From Candidatus Eiseniibacteriota bacterium (lineage in GTDB: Bacteria > Eisenbacteria > RBG-16-71-46 > CAIMUX01): a stretch of DNA of 64,000 nucleotides. A program made the position numbers and the translations under genes. The stretch lies in the NCBI GenBank assembly GCA_020633975.1, contig JACKCR010000002.1:1550001-1614000 (forward strand), given 5' to 3'. The notes below the pieces were generated by a model. The model searched no databases, had not been told where the DNA came from, and worked only from the letters and a program-made list of their open reading frames with translations. Shown here piece by piece: positions 63,590-64,000 of the stretch (within the stretch, counting starts at the first letter, position 1; each line of letters starts with the position of its first letter).

Positions 63590-64000
63590 CACCCCCGAAG
63601 AAGAGCGGTCGTCCAGGTGCAAGCGGCGGAAAGGGCCGAAGCGGCGGCGCGGGGCGCGGAGGTGGCGCGGGCCGGAGCGGTGGCGCCGGGCGGAGTAGCG
63701 GCGGCGGCAGTCGCAGGAGTGGTGGCGGTCGCGCTAGTGGCGGATCGGGCAGGAGCGGTGGAGGCAGTCGCGGTAGCGGCGGCCCGAGCCGCAGTGGTGG
63801 CCCGAGCCGCAGTGGTGGCCCGAGCCGTAGTGGTGGCCCGAGCCGTAGTGGTGGTCCGAGCCGCAGTGGTGGTCCGAGCCGTAGCGGTGGTCCGAGCCGT
63901 AGCGGTGGTCCGAGCCGTAGCGGTGGTCCGAGCCGTAGCGGTGGTCCGAGCCGTAGCGGTGGTCCGAGCCGTAGCGGCGGACCGAGCCGCAGTGGTGGAC
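63586..64000 (+). CDS. Ser/Gly/Arg-rich repeat protein, 3' end off the window
   Basis: ATG 63586 overlaps the PqiA-like stop. The frame encodes MTPPKKSGRPGASGGKG and then low-complexity Gly/Ser/Arg (GRSGGAGRGGGAGRSGGAG); from about 63783 to the end it is a tandem of GGPSRS units, about twelve copies of an 18-bp repeat. The chain is open at 64000 (138 codons). Such basic Gly-rich tails often precede RNA-binding enzymes (pseudouridine synthases, helicases) in related bacteria, but no domain is visible, so the role is open. Confidence 0.7.
   Translation, partial: MTPPKKSGRPGASGGKGRSGGAGRGGGAGRSGGAGRSSGGGSRRSGGGRASGGSGRSGGGSRGSGGPSRSGGPSRSGGPSRSGGPSRSGGPSRSGGPSRSGGPSRSGGPSRSGGPSRSGGPSRSGGPSRSGGPSRSGG
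63783..64000 (+). repeat. 18-bp tandem repeat (PSRSGG), about twelve copies, continuing past the window
   Basis: Core CCGAGCCG-(C/T)-AG-(T/C)-GGTGG. Synonymous differences (CGC/CGT, AGT/AGC) form blocks, showing stepwise local amplification. Copy number may vary between strains. Confidence 0.9.

Overview
This 64 kb window is a GC-rich bacterial chromosome segment. Its secreted proteins carry FlgD-like C-terminal Ig domains, FG-GAP and NHL propellers, a PorV/PorQ-like outer-membrane protein and Cys-rich GACCF repeats. Together with RND/TolC efflux and an O-antigen/Wza/Wzz set, these suggest a diderm of the FCB neighbourhood (Krumholzibacteriota/Eisenbacteria-like). This placement is inference: no rRNA or tRNA gene was seen. 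TGA serves as a normal stop, often inside ATGA/GTGA overlaps.

Layout. 1-5 kb: partial secreted protein, pyruvate dehydrogenase E1 (aceE), lipoprotein. 5-10 kb: FG-GAP secreted protein, outer-membrane protein and lipoprotein pair. 10-16 kb: Wza-like exporter, O-antigen ligase-like protein, Wzz-like protein, nitrilase-family amidase, pseudopilin-like protein. 16-23 kb: partner-switching regulators (SpoIIE phosphatase-kinase fusion, receiver, STAS), TrkA-Usp protein plus CPA antiporter, phosphofructokinase. 23.6-25.7 kb: a secreted thioredoxin-like/FlgD protein whose reading frame crosses an in-frame UGA exactly where the first Cys of a CxxC motif is expected, followed by a SECIS-like hairpin. 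26-34 kb: complete F1Fo ATP synthase operon on the minus strand with an AtpI-AtpB fusion and a strong promoter. 34-41 kb: sirtuin, Fpg/Nei glycosylase, DUF4412-like protein, alpha/beta hydrolase, 3-hydroxyacyl-CoA dehydrogenase, enoyl-CoA hydratase, orphan hydrogenase-maturation-type protease. 41-53 kb: giant NHL/dockerin-like protein and three tandem GACCF-repeat surface proteins with recently copied blocks. 53-61 kb: TPR-like protein, then a TetR-adaptor-RND efflux operon in which the pump is fused to a TolC-type outer-membrane factor. 61-64 kb: 36-residue membrane protein, SSS symporter, PqiA-like protein, and a Ser/Gly/Arg-repeat protein running off the end.

Most notable: (1) the candidate selenoprotein at 23662-25669, which also carries a +1 frameshift near 24015; (2) the RND-OMF single-chain efflux pump under a palindromic TetR operator; (3) the AtpI-AtpB fusion with a His-rich linker; (4) four genes whose start codons lie 6-7 nt after a TAnnnT hexamer, suggesting leaderless transcripts; (5) concerted evolution among the GACCF genes. 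Two frameshifts (24015, 48970) could be sequencing or assembly errors and need read-level checking.
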